Position numbers and translations under genes: made by a program. A DNA stretch of 64,000 nucleotides from Larimichthys crocea (Eukaryota > Chordata > Actinopteri > Sciaenidae): assembly GCF_000972845.2 (NCBI RefSeq), contig NC_040028.1:18102871-18166870 (forward strand), given 5' to 3'. The notes under the pieces were generated by a model. It ran no database searches. It was not told the origin of the DNA and saw only the letters and a program-made list of their open reading frames with translations. This document shows positions 1 to 11,614 of the stretch, piece after piece. Position 1 is the first letter of the stretch, and every line of letters starts with the position of its first letter.

Positions 1-1049
1 ATAGGCCTTTTGAAAATGACTGGAAAAAAGGCTGGAAGAGTGATTTTGAGGGGATTCGGAAAGAGAGAGAGAGAGATTTGCAGTTATTTCACATCTCTTT
101 TCAGCATGAAGAAGTAAGAAATGATCTATTTTAAAGGTAATGAAACTTGCCAGGAAAAAAGAAATAGCTCAGAGCAAATACTGATGGCAGTCTTTGCAAT
201 CTTTAAAGGAAACTTTTGCAATCCTGGCTCCAAAAAAAATAAAAAAATAGAGGGCAGCATTTCACCTCTGCGTGCCCTTGATGTGATGACAAGTCCGACA
301 CGTGTGATAAACATTGGGAAGTGGTTATTCACGTGAATAACTATGGACCGCTCACTTCATAACGTTACAGCCGTCTGACCCCTAAACTAAGATTATGCTG
401 TGTTTTAAGATCAATGACCTGCTGACATCACGATTTGTCCCCGAGATGACAAGCAAACAACTTTAGAAATGCTTTCTGACTCCGGAAGTAAATCTTTAAC
501 CAAGACAGAAACAGATATTTTCAGCAAGTTGTCCAACTTCTTTGCTTACTTTTCTCCAAGCAATCTCCTTTTTTTTTTCTTTTAATCCGGCTTCTGTATA
601 AATATAATGAAGTATCACAGAGCTCCGGGTGCCCACAGTCAGCTACAATAACATCAGTGGATGTCTGCACCGAGAGGGAAGATCCATTTTTGTAATCCCC
701 AAAGTTTTAAAAAACAAACTCTGCGCTCTCCCTCCCTCCGGTTAAATGCTTCCTATCAGAGCAGAGTCCTGGTGTTTATACCTCCAGAAGGTCGGTCTGC
801 GGACGGTTCTTCTGAGTGCCCTCCCGGGCTGCTAAGACCTTCTCAGTCCGGCTGTTTGCTGGCTAGTTACAGCTTCTTTGTCCTCATGTTGGACTGACGG
901 CAGACTAGACACTCTAGTGACTCACATCGGCTCTTGTGGCACAAGTGGTATTACATAAAAGTACGAGCTGAAGCTCCTCACTTCAGTAGATATCTCTGCA
1001 ATAAAACCCACAAACTTCTTTGGCATAGCTGTTACCTCTTCACACTCTG
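1..1049. repeat. Duplicated block A, copy 1
   Basis: This block is nearly identical to 6297-7348, from the shared start ataggccttttgaaaatgac to a shared end at cacactctga. Differences are mainly one- to few-base insertions and deletions, many in homopolymer runs. It contains a GA run near 64-77, a long T run near 570, and a TATA-like tataaatataatg near 597. No open frame resembles a known protein, so no gene is called. The block is followed directly by block C here, but by a different sequence and an N gap in copy 2. Confidence 0.85.
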
Positions 1050-1314
1050 AAAAAGAGCCTTTCTAAACTGTTGGTACTCTTCTTGAAAACACACACCAGT
1101 GACCTGTCTGCATTAACTATAGACGCACTGGAGGAAGTGCTCAGATCTTTTACTTGAAGGCATGGTTTGGGTTTTTTTTTTTTGAAGTGGTTTTGTGAGG
1201 TACTTAGGCCAAATACAGACCAAATCTGTGGGGGTAGTGCGTTTTTCGCTGTGGCTGTTTGTGCTGCAGGGGGTGCCTCACAAAAACGCAGCAAAAGATT
1301 CAGCTTTTGGAGAA
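1047..1314. repeat. Duplicated block C, copy 1
   Basis: It matches 11350-11614, starting at ctgaaaaagagcctttctaa and ending at cagcttttggagaaa. At the right end this copy runs straight into a fragment of repeat family R, whereas the other copy runs into block B. No protein-coding potential was recognised. Confidence 0.8.
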
Positions 1315-1412
1315 AGTTGGACATTTGACATGGGGACTTATGGAGACTGACCACTTCTGGAGCCGCCCAAGTGGACGTTTGAGGAACTGCAGTTTTTGGC
1401 CACCTGGTGACT
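1314..1412 (-). repeat. Dispersed repeat family R, fragment
   Basis: A roughly 100-bp piece of the family described at 57515-57906: gttggacattt, then catggggacttatggagact, then gaggaactgcagtttttgg. It abuts block C without spacing, so it may mark an assembly or rearrangement breakpoint. Confidence 0.75.
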
Positions 1413-3394
1413 CAGTTGTTACCACGAGTGACTCCTTCGCTTACACTTGACATGATCCATTGTTAACACAAGAATATTATACAGCATCTTTAACTGTTTG
1501 ATACTTGTTGTATAACAGTTATTTTTAGGCATAGAGCATCATCAACACTGAGCTGTCTTTACTCAAGAGGTGAAATATTGTATAAACGGTAAATCTCCAA
1601 TTAGGCTTAATCTTAGCTAAACATATATTTATCTCCAGATAATCAATCCAAACACTTCTCATATCAGCCACAGTCAAAAGCAGTTTAGCAGTGGAGTAAA
1701 ACATACCCACAGTGAAAATGTCCAAAGCTGATTTAAACCAGTGACAGTGTCATTAAACTCTACGGTTCTCACTACTGGAGACTCTTCTAACCAACCCCGT
1801 GCTTTGTCCCAGCCTTCTTCTTGCATCCAAAGCAGTCCAGCCAAAGCATGAGATGCTTATATAAATGTTATCTCACTACTGGTGACCTTTTAGGGGCATC
1901 ATGCCAGGCGAACACTGCGATGAATGAAAGCCCGGGAATAGATCCGTGATGACCCATTTGCCTCACACCACCACCACACCCCACCACCCTCAACCTCATC
2001 CCAGTTGTCACACTTGGATGAGTGCGCAGAAAGACCTTGTCATTCCAGGAAACTAATGGCCGCCTCTGGGCAGCCTGAAGCAGGAGGTCCCAGAGACGCT
2101 GGGAAAGAAATGTGTAGAAGCGAGCTGTAGCCGTACTGTAGCAGCGATTTTTGGGATATATTTCCAAATGTCGTTTTTCCACACCGCACAGCACAGTGTG
2201 CGTCATCGCAGAGCTTGAAATCAATCCCGAGGGAGAAAATTAGAAATCCAGGGGTTGCAGCAAACACGTCGTGTTTAAAAAAAAAAAAAAGTCTCCATAG
2301 GCCTGATTTTTACGTGTGGATTATTTTATTATTTTTTCTGCTTCAAAGCTTGCTGAGATCAAGAGATCCTTCAGAATCAATAGGTTACAAGGAACGGACA
2401 GACAAGGACAAGGCTGCTGACATTTGTATTTTTGTATTGTCAGGAAATCCAATGAAAAGACAAAAAACGAATGAATGTATCATAGAAACAAGGAATGAGT
2501 GCGTAACTCCAACCTGATATAACTCATTCCTCCGTGCTGTGGAGCGTCATTGTTATTAAAAACACAACAGTAAGCCGCCGGACAAAGAACCTTTGCAACG
2601 TGTTTTATTATGAATCAATCACCTCCACCCTGCTGCTGCTGCTGCTGTAAACACTCCATTAACTCACCTGTGTGTGTTAATTCGTGGATGAAAATAATCC
2701 CTAACAAATGCTGCAGTGAAAACTAACCGACTACGCAACATTTACGTCCTTGTAAGAATCAATGAGCTCGTGGCTGACAGGTGAGCAAAGGTGGGCGTGA
2801 TGAGAGGCTGACTAAGGCGTTGTCTTTGGTCTACTCAAAGGCAAATTAAATGAAGCGTTGAGAATTAATGGTGATCTACAGGCACATAACATGAAAGGAA
2901 CTCTATAAAATGTGATTTAAAAGAAGTCATGACTCTGCCAGCCTTACTCCTCAGCCAGGGCGCTCCAGTGTCGAGAGGTCCTGAAGGCAAAAGCCGCGGT
3001 CACTTTTAGATTTAAGCCTCGACATTGAAACAGCCGAAGGACTTCACCTGAGGAACAAAGATTGCAGACTGGCCAGCTGAAACTTTTAAAGAACTGAGGT
3101 TGGTCTGGGAGACATCTCAAACATTTGACATCTTATACGCAGTGAGTGGTTGAGATCTTCCTCAGTACAAAAGTCAAGTATTTATACAGCTTTCTGTTAC
3201 TTTGGGTGAGTCTTGATTCATTTAGGAGCACTGCATTTGTTCACAGTTTATACCATGGTTAATTATTATTTAGTCACATTCAAATTCAGCAACCGTGCTC
3301 ATGCAGACATGCAAATGAAGGGACCGTTTGGTTCTGCCGTGCTGCTTGTCCTCATCCTGCTGGTTGTGGATGAATGGCTATTTTTTACATCTTT
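1413..3394. other. Non-coding stretch, no gene seen
   Basis: No frame resembles a known protein and no plausible exon with splice borders stands out. Notable only are an A run near 2277-2290 and a short CTG/CAG trinucleotide repeat at about 2630-2649. Confidence 0.5.
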
Positions 3395-3680
3395 ACAACA
3401 CTTGTCACTTCACCTATTCACACACTGATGGCACAAGCTGGCCATGCAAAGGGGCCAAAGCTCATCAGGAGCGATGCAGCCTTTTTTTTTCCCAAGCCAA
3501 AGCTCTCATGATGGCACTAAGCTCACATTCCACACAAGCAGCAGCACAGCCATCAGGAGCAATTTGGGGTTCAGTATTTTGCACGAGCGCACCAGGGGGG
3601 GAGGCCGGGAATCGAACCTCAGATTACAAGACACAGCGGCCTCTGGTTGCCATACTCATCTGTGGTGGATTTCAGTGACA
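3395..3680 (-). repeat. tRNA-derived SINE-like repeat (minus strand)
   Basis: The segment resembles a common fish interspersed repeat with phrases such as cacacactgatggcacaagc, tcaggagcaatttggggttc and gggaatcgaacctcagatta. The last reads on the minus strand as a B-box-like GGTTCGATTCCC motif, as in the internal pol III promoter of tRNA-derived SINEs. An internal duplication-like stretch (catcaggagc occurs twice) suggests it is degenerate. The family name was not verified. Confidence 0.55.
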
Positions 3681-4087
3681 TGAATCGTCCGGGTTTTGTT
3701 GTGTGTGGCCATGAGACTAGGAGCTGAATCCTCCTCTGCTCCTTGAATTCATGTGAAGCTGAACCATGTCACACACAATAAACGACGCAATAATCATGCA
3801 AGTCTCTGATGCGTTTGACTATATTCGAGGTGTGCTGCTGTTTTATAAGTAAAATTACCTCTTGGTTTTTCACTCTCGAGTTAGAAAAAGAAGAAACTGA
3901 GACATCAGTGACTTCTGACAATCGATGAAGGGTGGCTTTGAAGCTTTATTCGATAGTAGCAGCTGAAGAGTGACAGAAGTTGAGAGAGAGAGAGGGAGGA
4001 TGTCATGTAGCAAAGGGCCATGGGTCGCTGTGGCAAGGCCTCAGCCCCCAGGTAAATTTTAATCGAAGGTCAGAGTGATAGGGTAGT
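3681..4087. other. Non-coding stretch, no gene seen
   Basis: Nothing recognisable apart from a short GA run near 3984-3995. Confidence 0.4.
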
Positions 4088-4320
4088 TTCTCAGGGGCGG
4101 CTGTGGCTCGGGGGTAGAGTGGGTTGTCCACTAGTCAGATGATTGGCGGGTTGTCGATACACAGCTTTCTCAGACTGTGTGTCAAGCGCCTTGGGTCCAA
4201 TGGCTGTGCCATCGGTGTGTGAATGTGTTACGCAGTTTGGGTGAAACACGAGATGTAGTGGAAACACTTGAGTGGTCATAAACTAGAAAGGAGTTTATAA
4301 GTACAGTCCATTTAAAATTT
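4088..4320 (+). repeat. tRNA-derived SINE (degenerate)
   Basis: The head ggcggctgtggctcgggggt looks like a tRNA A-box region. The body has gtgtgtgaatgtg, and the end, ataagtacagtccatttaaa, is typical of a widespread fish SINE tail. The middle, where the B box would be, appears shortened (ttggcgggttgtcgat). This is recognised from general knowledge of fish SINEs, not from a library match. Confidence 0.65.
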
Positions 4321-6296
4321 AGACTAAATAAATATAAAGGTGTGGTACCACTTGATACAATATGTTACAACTTTGTTTGTAGGGTTGTTCCACCCCCTGA
4401 TGAAGAAGGCAGGGTCATCTTCGTCAACGCTTTCTGGAAGTCTGGAGGACGAGGATTGAGGCGGCACCTTCCCCGACCGTCCCAATCGGCTGACTCGCCC
4501 TTTCAAACATGAACCGTCATGAGTCAGGGCGACCTGTGGTTTTAGTGTGCTGAGCTCGGCTCGGTTGTGTTTTTGGGACTGGATTGTGTATGTTAACAGC
4601 ATCCGCTCGGCCTTTGTCCCTCATAGTACCTCACCTCAGTACTTTTTGTTATACCGAGAAACACCTTGTTTTAGTGTTGCTTCCTTTCCTCTTGAGAGCC
4701 TGGACGTCACACAATCACGGAGGTCAGAGTGCACGTGGGTGGGAATCATCTTCCAGCAGTCATGAGACATCGTACAGAACTGATGCGTTAAACTCTAACA
4801 GACCGTCTTTTGCAATCTGTCACACATACCTCGCTTACTGCAGTGACAGCAGGAGACACAATTAGCTGGAGGACTAACTGTCTGTTCACACAAGCTCAGA
4901 GGCATCTTGTGAGGCTTTTTCATCGTGAGGTGTGGTCACGGTGTGTTATGCTAATAACGCAGAACAAGCCCGAGGTATAGGAAGTTATTGTGAAGAACAA
5001 CGTTCAGGAGATGAGCTGTGTGTGTTGCTTGTTTGTGTTAACACTACAACAGTCTAACATACTGTGAGAGCGATCTCGTGAAGTTGTAATTTTCTGAACA
5101 TAGTTTAAACTGTGCTAGTATTTCGCTCTGGTATAAATAGACGTTATGGATGTTGAGCTAAATATGTATTCCTCCATACTTTCTCTTGGGTACCGCAGCT
5201 AAATTTATACGACTGCCATCTAAATGTGTCCTATTACTGTCTTCCAATCTCTAATTCTGCTGTGCTAAATCAGTCTCTTTTAGTAGCAGGGAGTCTTACT
5301 CATTACCATTTCAAACCTCTAGTTTGGCTTCCAGTTCCCTCATTATATCTGATTGAGAGTCTGGCCAGTTTGGGGGGAAAAAAGGAAAACAAGGCGTTCA
5401 AAGCCTGCGAGCCCGAGCGAATTACACAGTGCCTTTCAAACCACACACTCATAAAGGCACAATAGTGGATTTGGTGGTCCCTGTGTTTACGGATGCCTGC
5501 GCGAGCGTCTCTCTGTGCTTTTTTGTACAGTTGATATGTTGCATGCATGTAGTCACTGCAGAATAATTACAGCCGTCCTGTCGAGCTGCAGTCAGCCATG
5601 CTGAGAATGAATTATGCATTGCCAACCCGACAGTGGCTACCAATCACACGCGTTTGCCCGCCTTTACCTGTTGTGCTTTTCATCGCTGAGTACGACCGAA
5701 AACAAGTCGTGCTGTGAAATCACGCAGAGCGGTCCTCCACCTCCTCATTTGTTTTGTCATTCAAGTGGCCACGCGTACGAGGAGCAGGAGATGGAGGCAA
5801 ATATTTCACCTGGTGCGACAAACAGAAACAAACCTTGACCTCCGGGGAGTGAACATTACATAAAATTTATCTGGATTTAGTGTGCAGGTGTTGGTGAGTG
5901 TAATCATTGGCATAAAGACAAAGTTCCTCTCCTGTGCGTGAGTGAAGGAGGTCCTGCTCTTCTTGTGAATTACTAACTAAAGCATATGGTGCCTGTGACC
6001 TGCAGGTGTCGAGTCGCGGGCGTGCTGAGAGTCCACAGGTCAAACATACATTTGCTCCCGTGCTGGTTAATTACTGTTGGTTTAGCTGAAATCTCTTTTG
6101 ATGAAGCTCTTATGTTGTTATAAAAATGTAATTCGTAAGCGGCTGTTTCTTCATAACCGAGTGATAATGAAAATATGGTTTTCATGCTCGGTGCAGCTAG
6201 AGAGGGAAGATATAGGGAAAAGAAGTGAAATCTCATCCTACTCACACAGTAATCCTTTAAAGAGGGCTTTGCTGCCTCTCACTGCCAACACTTTGA
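4321..6296. other. Non-coding stretch, no gene seen
   Basis: A minus-strand frame at 4324-4602 is open for 92 codons but matches nothing I recognise. It shows no splice-site or codon pattern that would support a gene. The remainder is unremarkable single-copy-looking sequence up to the second copy of block A. Confidence 0.4.
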
Positions 6297-7348
6297 TATA
6301 GGCCTTTTGAAAATGACTGGAAAAAGGCTGGAAGAGTGATTTTGAGGGGATTCGGAAGAGAGAGAGAGAGATTTGCAGTTATTTCACATCTCTTTTCAGC
6401 ATGAAGAAGTAAGAAATGATCTATTTTAAAGGTAATGAAACTTGCCAGGAAAAAAGAAATAGCTCAGAGCAAATACGGATGGCAGTCTTTGCAATCTTAA
6501 AGGAAACTTTTGCAATCCTGGCTCAAAAAAAATAAAAAAAATAGAGGGCAGCATTTTCACCTCTGTGTGCCCTTGATGTGATGACAAGTCCGACACGTGT
6601 GATAACATTAGGAAGTGGTTATTCACGTGAATAACTATGGAGCGCTGACTCCATAACGTTACAGCCGTCTGACCCCGAAACTAAGATTATGCTGTGTTTT
6701 AAGATCAATGACCTGCTGAATCACGACGCGATTTGTCCCCGAGATGACAAGCAAACAACTTTAGAAATGCTTTCTGACTCCGGAAGTAAATCTTTAACCA
6801 AGACAGAAACAGATATTTTCAGCATTTCCAAGTTGTCCAACTTCTTTGCTTACTTTTCTCCAAGCAATCTCCTTTTTTTTTTTTTTTAATCCGGCTTCTG
6901 TATAAATATAATGAAGTATCACAGAGCTCCGGGTGCCAACAGTCAGCTACAATAACATCAGTGGATGTCGGCACCGAGAGGGAAGATCCATTTTTGTAAT
7001 CCCCAAAGTTTTAAAAACAAACTCTGCGCTCTCCCCTCCTCCGGTTAAATGCTTCCTATCAGAGCAGAGTCCGGTGTTTATACCTCCAGAAGGTCGGTCT
7101 GCTGACGGTTCTTCTGAGTGCCTCCCGGGCTGCTAAGACCTTCTCAGTCCGGCTGTTTGCTGGCTTAGTTACAGCTTCTTTGTCCTCATGTGGACTGACG
7201 GCAGACTAGACCTAGTGACTCACATCGGCTCTTGTGGCCAAAGTGGTATTACATAAAAGTACGTGCTGAAGCTCCTCACTTCAGTAGAATTCTCTGCAAT
7301 AAACACACAGACTTCTTGGCATAGCTGTTTACCTCTTCACACTCTGAT
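6297..7348. repeat. Duplicated block A, copy 2
   Basis: Second copy of 1-1049, again ending at cacactctga. It is then followed by a short AT-rich stretch and an N gap instead of block C. Compared with copy 1 it carries many small indels, for example in poly-A and poly-T runs, consistent with consensus error or an allele. No gene recognised. Confidence 0.85.
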
Positions 7349-7380
7349 GAATAATATATATGTTCCATAGTGTAGTCATA

Positions 7381-7390
7381 NNNNNNNNNN
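7381..7390. other. Assembly gap (10 N)
   Basis: Ten consecutive N bases. The flanks belong to duplicated blocks: block A copy 2 to the left and block B copy 1, starting mid-sequence, to the right. Block C, which links A and B elsewhere, is missing at this point. Confidence 0.99.
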
Positions 7391-10300
7391 GAAATGCAAC
7401 CCGACAACCGAGTTAAGGCTTTTGTTGATCTGGGCTTGTTTATTTCATGTGTCCAGCTTCTAATCTGAGTCTTACCTTGTCTCGTATTTTGTATTCTTAC
7501 ACCAAAGCCCAACTCTTATGCACACAGTGTAGTACGCCACAGACCTAACACAAGTAATATGCTCACTATAGTGTCTAAAGGATGTGGCGTCCTAACACGA
7601 GGCACTGTTTGGCAGCTCTATCTCCAAGAGTGTTATTCTAGCGAGCATTTTCTGGCAATGCCACCTTTCAAACAGCGAGCTCAACCGTGATTGCCCCCCT
7701 GGTCACAGAAATATATATATTACCTCTTAATGGGCAGTGTTTCCCAGGTGTTTGTCTGTCAATAAGGCAAAAGGATGGAGCTTCCTGGAAGGGAAGCCTA
7801 TTGGTTCAAAGCCTGCCTATCACAAGAGCTTGTCATTGTTGATGTAAAATCTGAATCTATAAAGCTGTCAAATGACATGGTAGCATTAGGTTCAATACCT
7901 GTAAATGTACTTGCCACATTCCACCACTGAGCAAAGCTATAGGGGGTTTAACTCGGGGACTGACTCAGTGGTAACGTCACGCAGTACATTATATGCATAA
8001 GAGGAGACAAACATAACAGGCTGCCAGGATTTGAATCTGCAGGCTTTGTTTATTTTCTGCCGTCTGATACGATGAACAGAAAATGTAGTACACGAGCCAA
8101 CATTCCCACAGGACCCAAATCTTTTGTGTCTGTTGTGTTCTGTACTGTGGGTGTGTGGATCGGCTGTGGAACAAAAAAAAAAAAGAATGTAGGCGTTGTA
8201 TGCAAAAGTAGATGTGCTGAGCGGGAGCGTGAATGTAGCTCGAGCATCAGAGCACCTGTACTGTACGTGTGCGTGATGCAGTACACATTAACGTGCAGCG
8301 ATGCTAAAATCCTCAGCATCCCCCGGTACAGTGGAAGCTCGCACACGGCGGACCAGCCATCATACGCACAGACCTGTCCATCAAATTCTTGGTCGCCATG
8401 GAAACAACCTAGTTCCAAGCTTGTGCAAGGCGAGTGCCGCGATATAATGGAGGACCAGACAGAGCCTGTGCTGCTTGGGGATGTGTTGCTTTTTTAAAGC
8501 GACCACCCTCATCTGTCTATTTCAGTTAGACAAAATGAGGCTGGGGGAGAGAGAGAGTGGTGTGGACAGTTCAGGCGCAAGAAAACAAGCTGTCGTCTGC
8601 ACAATTGCAAACACACAGCACCTTTATAGTGGATCATTTAAAAAAATTGAAATTAATACCAAAACCACATGGAGCTTCTTCTGCGTTTCTCTGGGAACGA
8701 CGTCGCAGGTTTAGAGAACGCTTCAAAGAGCTCAAGAAAGCTTATCTTATCAACAACATGTAATCATTAAAGGTATTACATCCAGCTTACATCAGTCAGA
8801 AAGGCAGATTACAAGCAGAGACGGAAAAAATAAAGAGAGAGCGGGATGGGACGGGCAAAGTCAAGAGAGAAAGATGGAGTCATCTTTCTAAGGTGCTGTT
8901 AAAAATGGAACGTTAAAAGGAACAGGCAGGATTTCTAAGGATTGAAGAAAAGTGTGACAGCAAACAGAAACTTATCAGCATGATGAAAACGGTGACCTGT
9001 TGCAGAAAGGAGACTAATTACTGTTTTGAAATGTGTGCAGCCGGCGGAGGGGGGAACTAAATCTAGGAGAGTGAGACTGAAGCCCAGGAGACAGGCAGAA
9101 AGAAAGAAAAGAGGAGAGGAGAGAGTGTCCTAAAAGTGACAAAGATGAGGAGGTCTGCAGTTGCAGTATGTGAGGCGGTGAGAAAGGAGGTGCATTCTCC
9201 CAGGAAGTGACAGTTCCAGTGTGAAGAAATCTTAAGGAAACCCTCATGGGGCACTGCTGGGAACAATGCTGTGGGAAACAGCAGCTCAAATAAATATACT
9301 TGAAAGTGACAGCCATGACAGGGCTAAACACTCATATTACTCAACACAGTCGAGTTTATATGGAGAAAAAAACTGTGAAAAATGTTTGCAGCTACATTTT
9401 TTAGTCCTTTTCTGCTCACCACGAAATGTCTGAATCTCTTTTGTACCAAAACAACAACAACAAACATGTACCCTGACTTCATAGCAGTAAGGGAGAAACT
9501 ACGTGGCCACAGAAAACAAAAGTACTTGTCCAGAGGCGGGTCGTCTGTTCTGGGCTAATGTAGAGACATGGGGTTTAACCTGGAAGAGCAGCTGCAGAAC
9601 TGTAGATATAAAAGGCTCATTTTCAGGTAGCAAATGCATATAATTCCTATTTTTCAGGTGGTTATACACTAAAACAACATAACATAGTCATGCATATTTT
9701 TCTGTAAATAAGTCTCCTGAATCTCACACACTGACTTTTAAAGTCATCAGGCATCAAGCATAAAGGCTAAACATGGCAAAGAGTGAAACTGACTGCTTGT
9801 TAAACAAAACAAGACATTTGAAAATGTTACCTTTGACCAAGGAAATTATGGTTCAGTGAGTATACATACATTATTAAATTATTCATACACACTGTAATGT
9901 AGATGCAAGGGAAATGTTTATTAATGTGTGCTGTGGGCACGCAGGCTGGTATGTAAACAGACAACATAAAATTACCACCACTACTACTACTACTACAATA
10001 CTACTATAATATAATAATATAATAATAAAAATAAATAAAACACATGTCCTGGTGGTTGCTTACAACTACTTATAGTTTTATAAACCATTTATTTAATTCT
10101 AATAGATTTTACCATAAAGCATCGAGAGCTCTTTTCAATCTTCAAACCGAAACAATAACTGACAGATTCATCAGTTATAAACGTGAGTTTCTTTTGAAAA
10201 CAAAATAGTTGAGATTAAAAATTCATTGACCTTTGGAAACGTTGTTGTTGATGACTGCTGTTGATGATGTCCACAGGTCCAAGAGGAAAAAATAACCTTG

Positions 10301-10846
10301 TAAAAATGCCAATCACCATAATTATATTCCTCTGTCGTGGTGTCACAACAGGGATGGAAAAGGGTCGAAGGTTTTTCATAACTCTGAAGTGATCTACATT
10401 TACATCCAAATTATTTTCAACCACTTTCATCAAAGCTTGTTAAGTGTGTAACAACCAAGCGGCAAGATGAATAAAGTATATCAATAGTGATTTCCCTGTG
10501 GTGGGATGAATAAAGTATACTAATCTAATCAACCTGTTGTGTGAAGTGAAGTTGATGTGAAAATGCAGTTCCCTCAAAGTCAATTGAGCTGGCTCCAGAA
10601 GTGAGTCAGTCTCCATAAGTCCCCATGTTCAAATGTCCAACTTCACAGCAGAAATAAAACATGTTTACAGCCTGGTACAAAAACAGTTTTTGGTCTCTGT
10701 AGCTAATTTCCCCGTTCATGACAACTGTACTGAGGGTGAATTATATATACAACTCACCTGTTCACATTATATAAGGCTTAAAGTTATGTGCGGATTAACG
10801 GTGGACGCTTGATTGCCGTTAGGGTGGCTTGTTTTTAGCATCTGTT
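7391..10846. repeat. Duplicated block B, copy 1
   Basis: It matches 11612-15187 over its whole length, from gaaatgcaacccgacaaccg through shared landmarks such as ggtcgccatggaaacaacct and cctggtggttgcttacaact. This copy is about 120 bp shorter, with numerous scattered one- to several-base deletions. It includes trinucleotide-rich DNA near 9978-10040 and, at its right end, an L2-type 3' tail (about 10470-10532) and a family R copy. No frame is conserved intact between the two copies, which argues against a coding gene. Confidence 0.85.
10468..10533 (+). repeat. LINE 3'-tail-like sequence
   Basis: The motif tgggatgaataaagtat followed by ctaatctaatc resembles the 3' terminus of L2/CR1-group LINEs in fish. 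The same sequence occurs at 14803-14872, inverted near 11284-11331, and related to the end of the LINE at 22659. Confidence 0.6.
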
Positions 10847-11334
10847 GTGACCACTGACAGTAAAACTAACGGGACGCATATCCGTGATGTCCCCAGTAAA
10901 TTTCACCGAATCCATAGAAGCTCAGCTCTTGTCACTCATCTGCAAGATGGGAATCACTGGTTGCTAAAAACAAGCCACCCGTAACGGGCATCCAAGCGTC
11001 ACGCTTTAATCCTGCATAACTTTAGCCTTATATAATGTGAAAAGGTTGAGTTGTTATAAATTCACCCTCAGTCAGTACAGTTGTCATGAACGGGGAAATT
11101 AGATACAGAGACCCAAAACTGTTTTTTGTACCCGGCTGCTAAACATGTTTATTTCTGCTGTGAAGTGGACATTTGAACATGGGGACTTAGGAGACTGACT
11201 CATTCTGGAGCCAGCCTCAAGTGGACGTTTTGAGGAACTGCAGTTTCACATCAACTTTCACTTCACAACAACAGGTTGATTCGATTAATATACTTTATTC
11301 ATCCCACCACGGGGAGGAAATTCACTATTTTACA
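10482..11334. repeat. Large imperfect palindrome with two opposed family R copies
   Basis: The left arm (about 10482-10842) and right arm (about 10958-11334) are inverted copies of each other. Each contains a LINE tail plus most of a family R element. They flank a loop of about 115 bp made of the distal part of family R, present once. For example, left aacctgttgtgtgaagtgaa pairs with right ttcacttcacaacaacaggt. The arms differ by small indels. It may be a genuine foldback insertion or an artefact of a hairpin long read. Confidence 0.8.
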
Positions 11335-11349
11335 TATTACCTCCTGTTC

Positions 11350-11614
11350 ATGCTGAAAAAGAGCCTTTCTAAACTGTTGGTTCTCTTCTTAAAGACACAC
11401 ACCAGTGACCTGTCTGCATTAACTATAGATGCACTGGAGGAAGTGCTCAGATCTTTTACTTAAAGGCATGGTTTGGGTTTTTTTGAAGTGGTTTTGTGAG
11501 GTACTTAGGCCAAATACAGACCAAATCTGTGGGGGTAGTGCGTTTTTCGCTGTGGCTGTTTGTGCTGCAGGGGGTGCCTCACAAAAACGCAGCAAAAGAT
11601 TCAGCTTTTGGAGA
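11350..11614. repeat. Duplicated block C, copy 2
   Basis: Matches 1047-1314. Here it continues without interruption into block B (ttggagaaatgcaacccgac), the junction that is lost in the N gap at 7381. Confidence 0.8.

Noticed and set aside
1..7348. A genuine recent tandem duplication of block A carrying a gene
   Set aside because: No gene is recognisable in the block, and the joints, gap and indel pattern fit assembly error better; kept as a finding about assembly instead.
8072..8497. 141-codon frame in block B copy 1
   Set aside because: The same frame is broken in copy 2 (12377-12755) by small indels, and neither version resembles a known protein.
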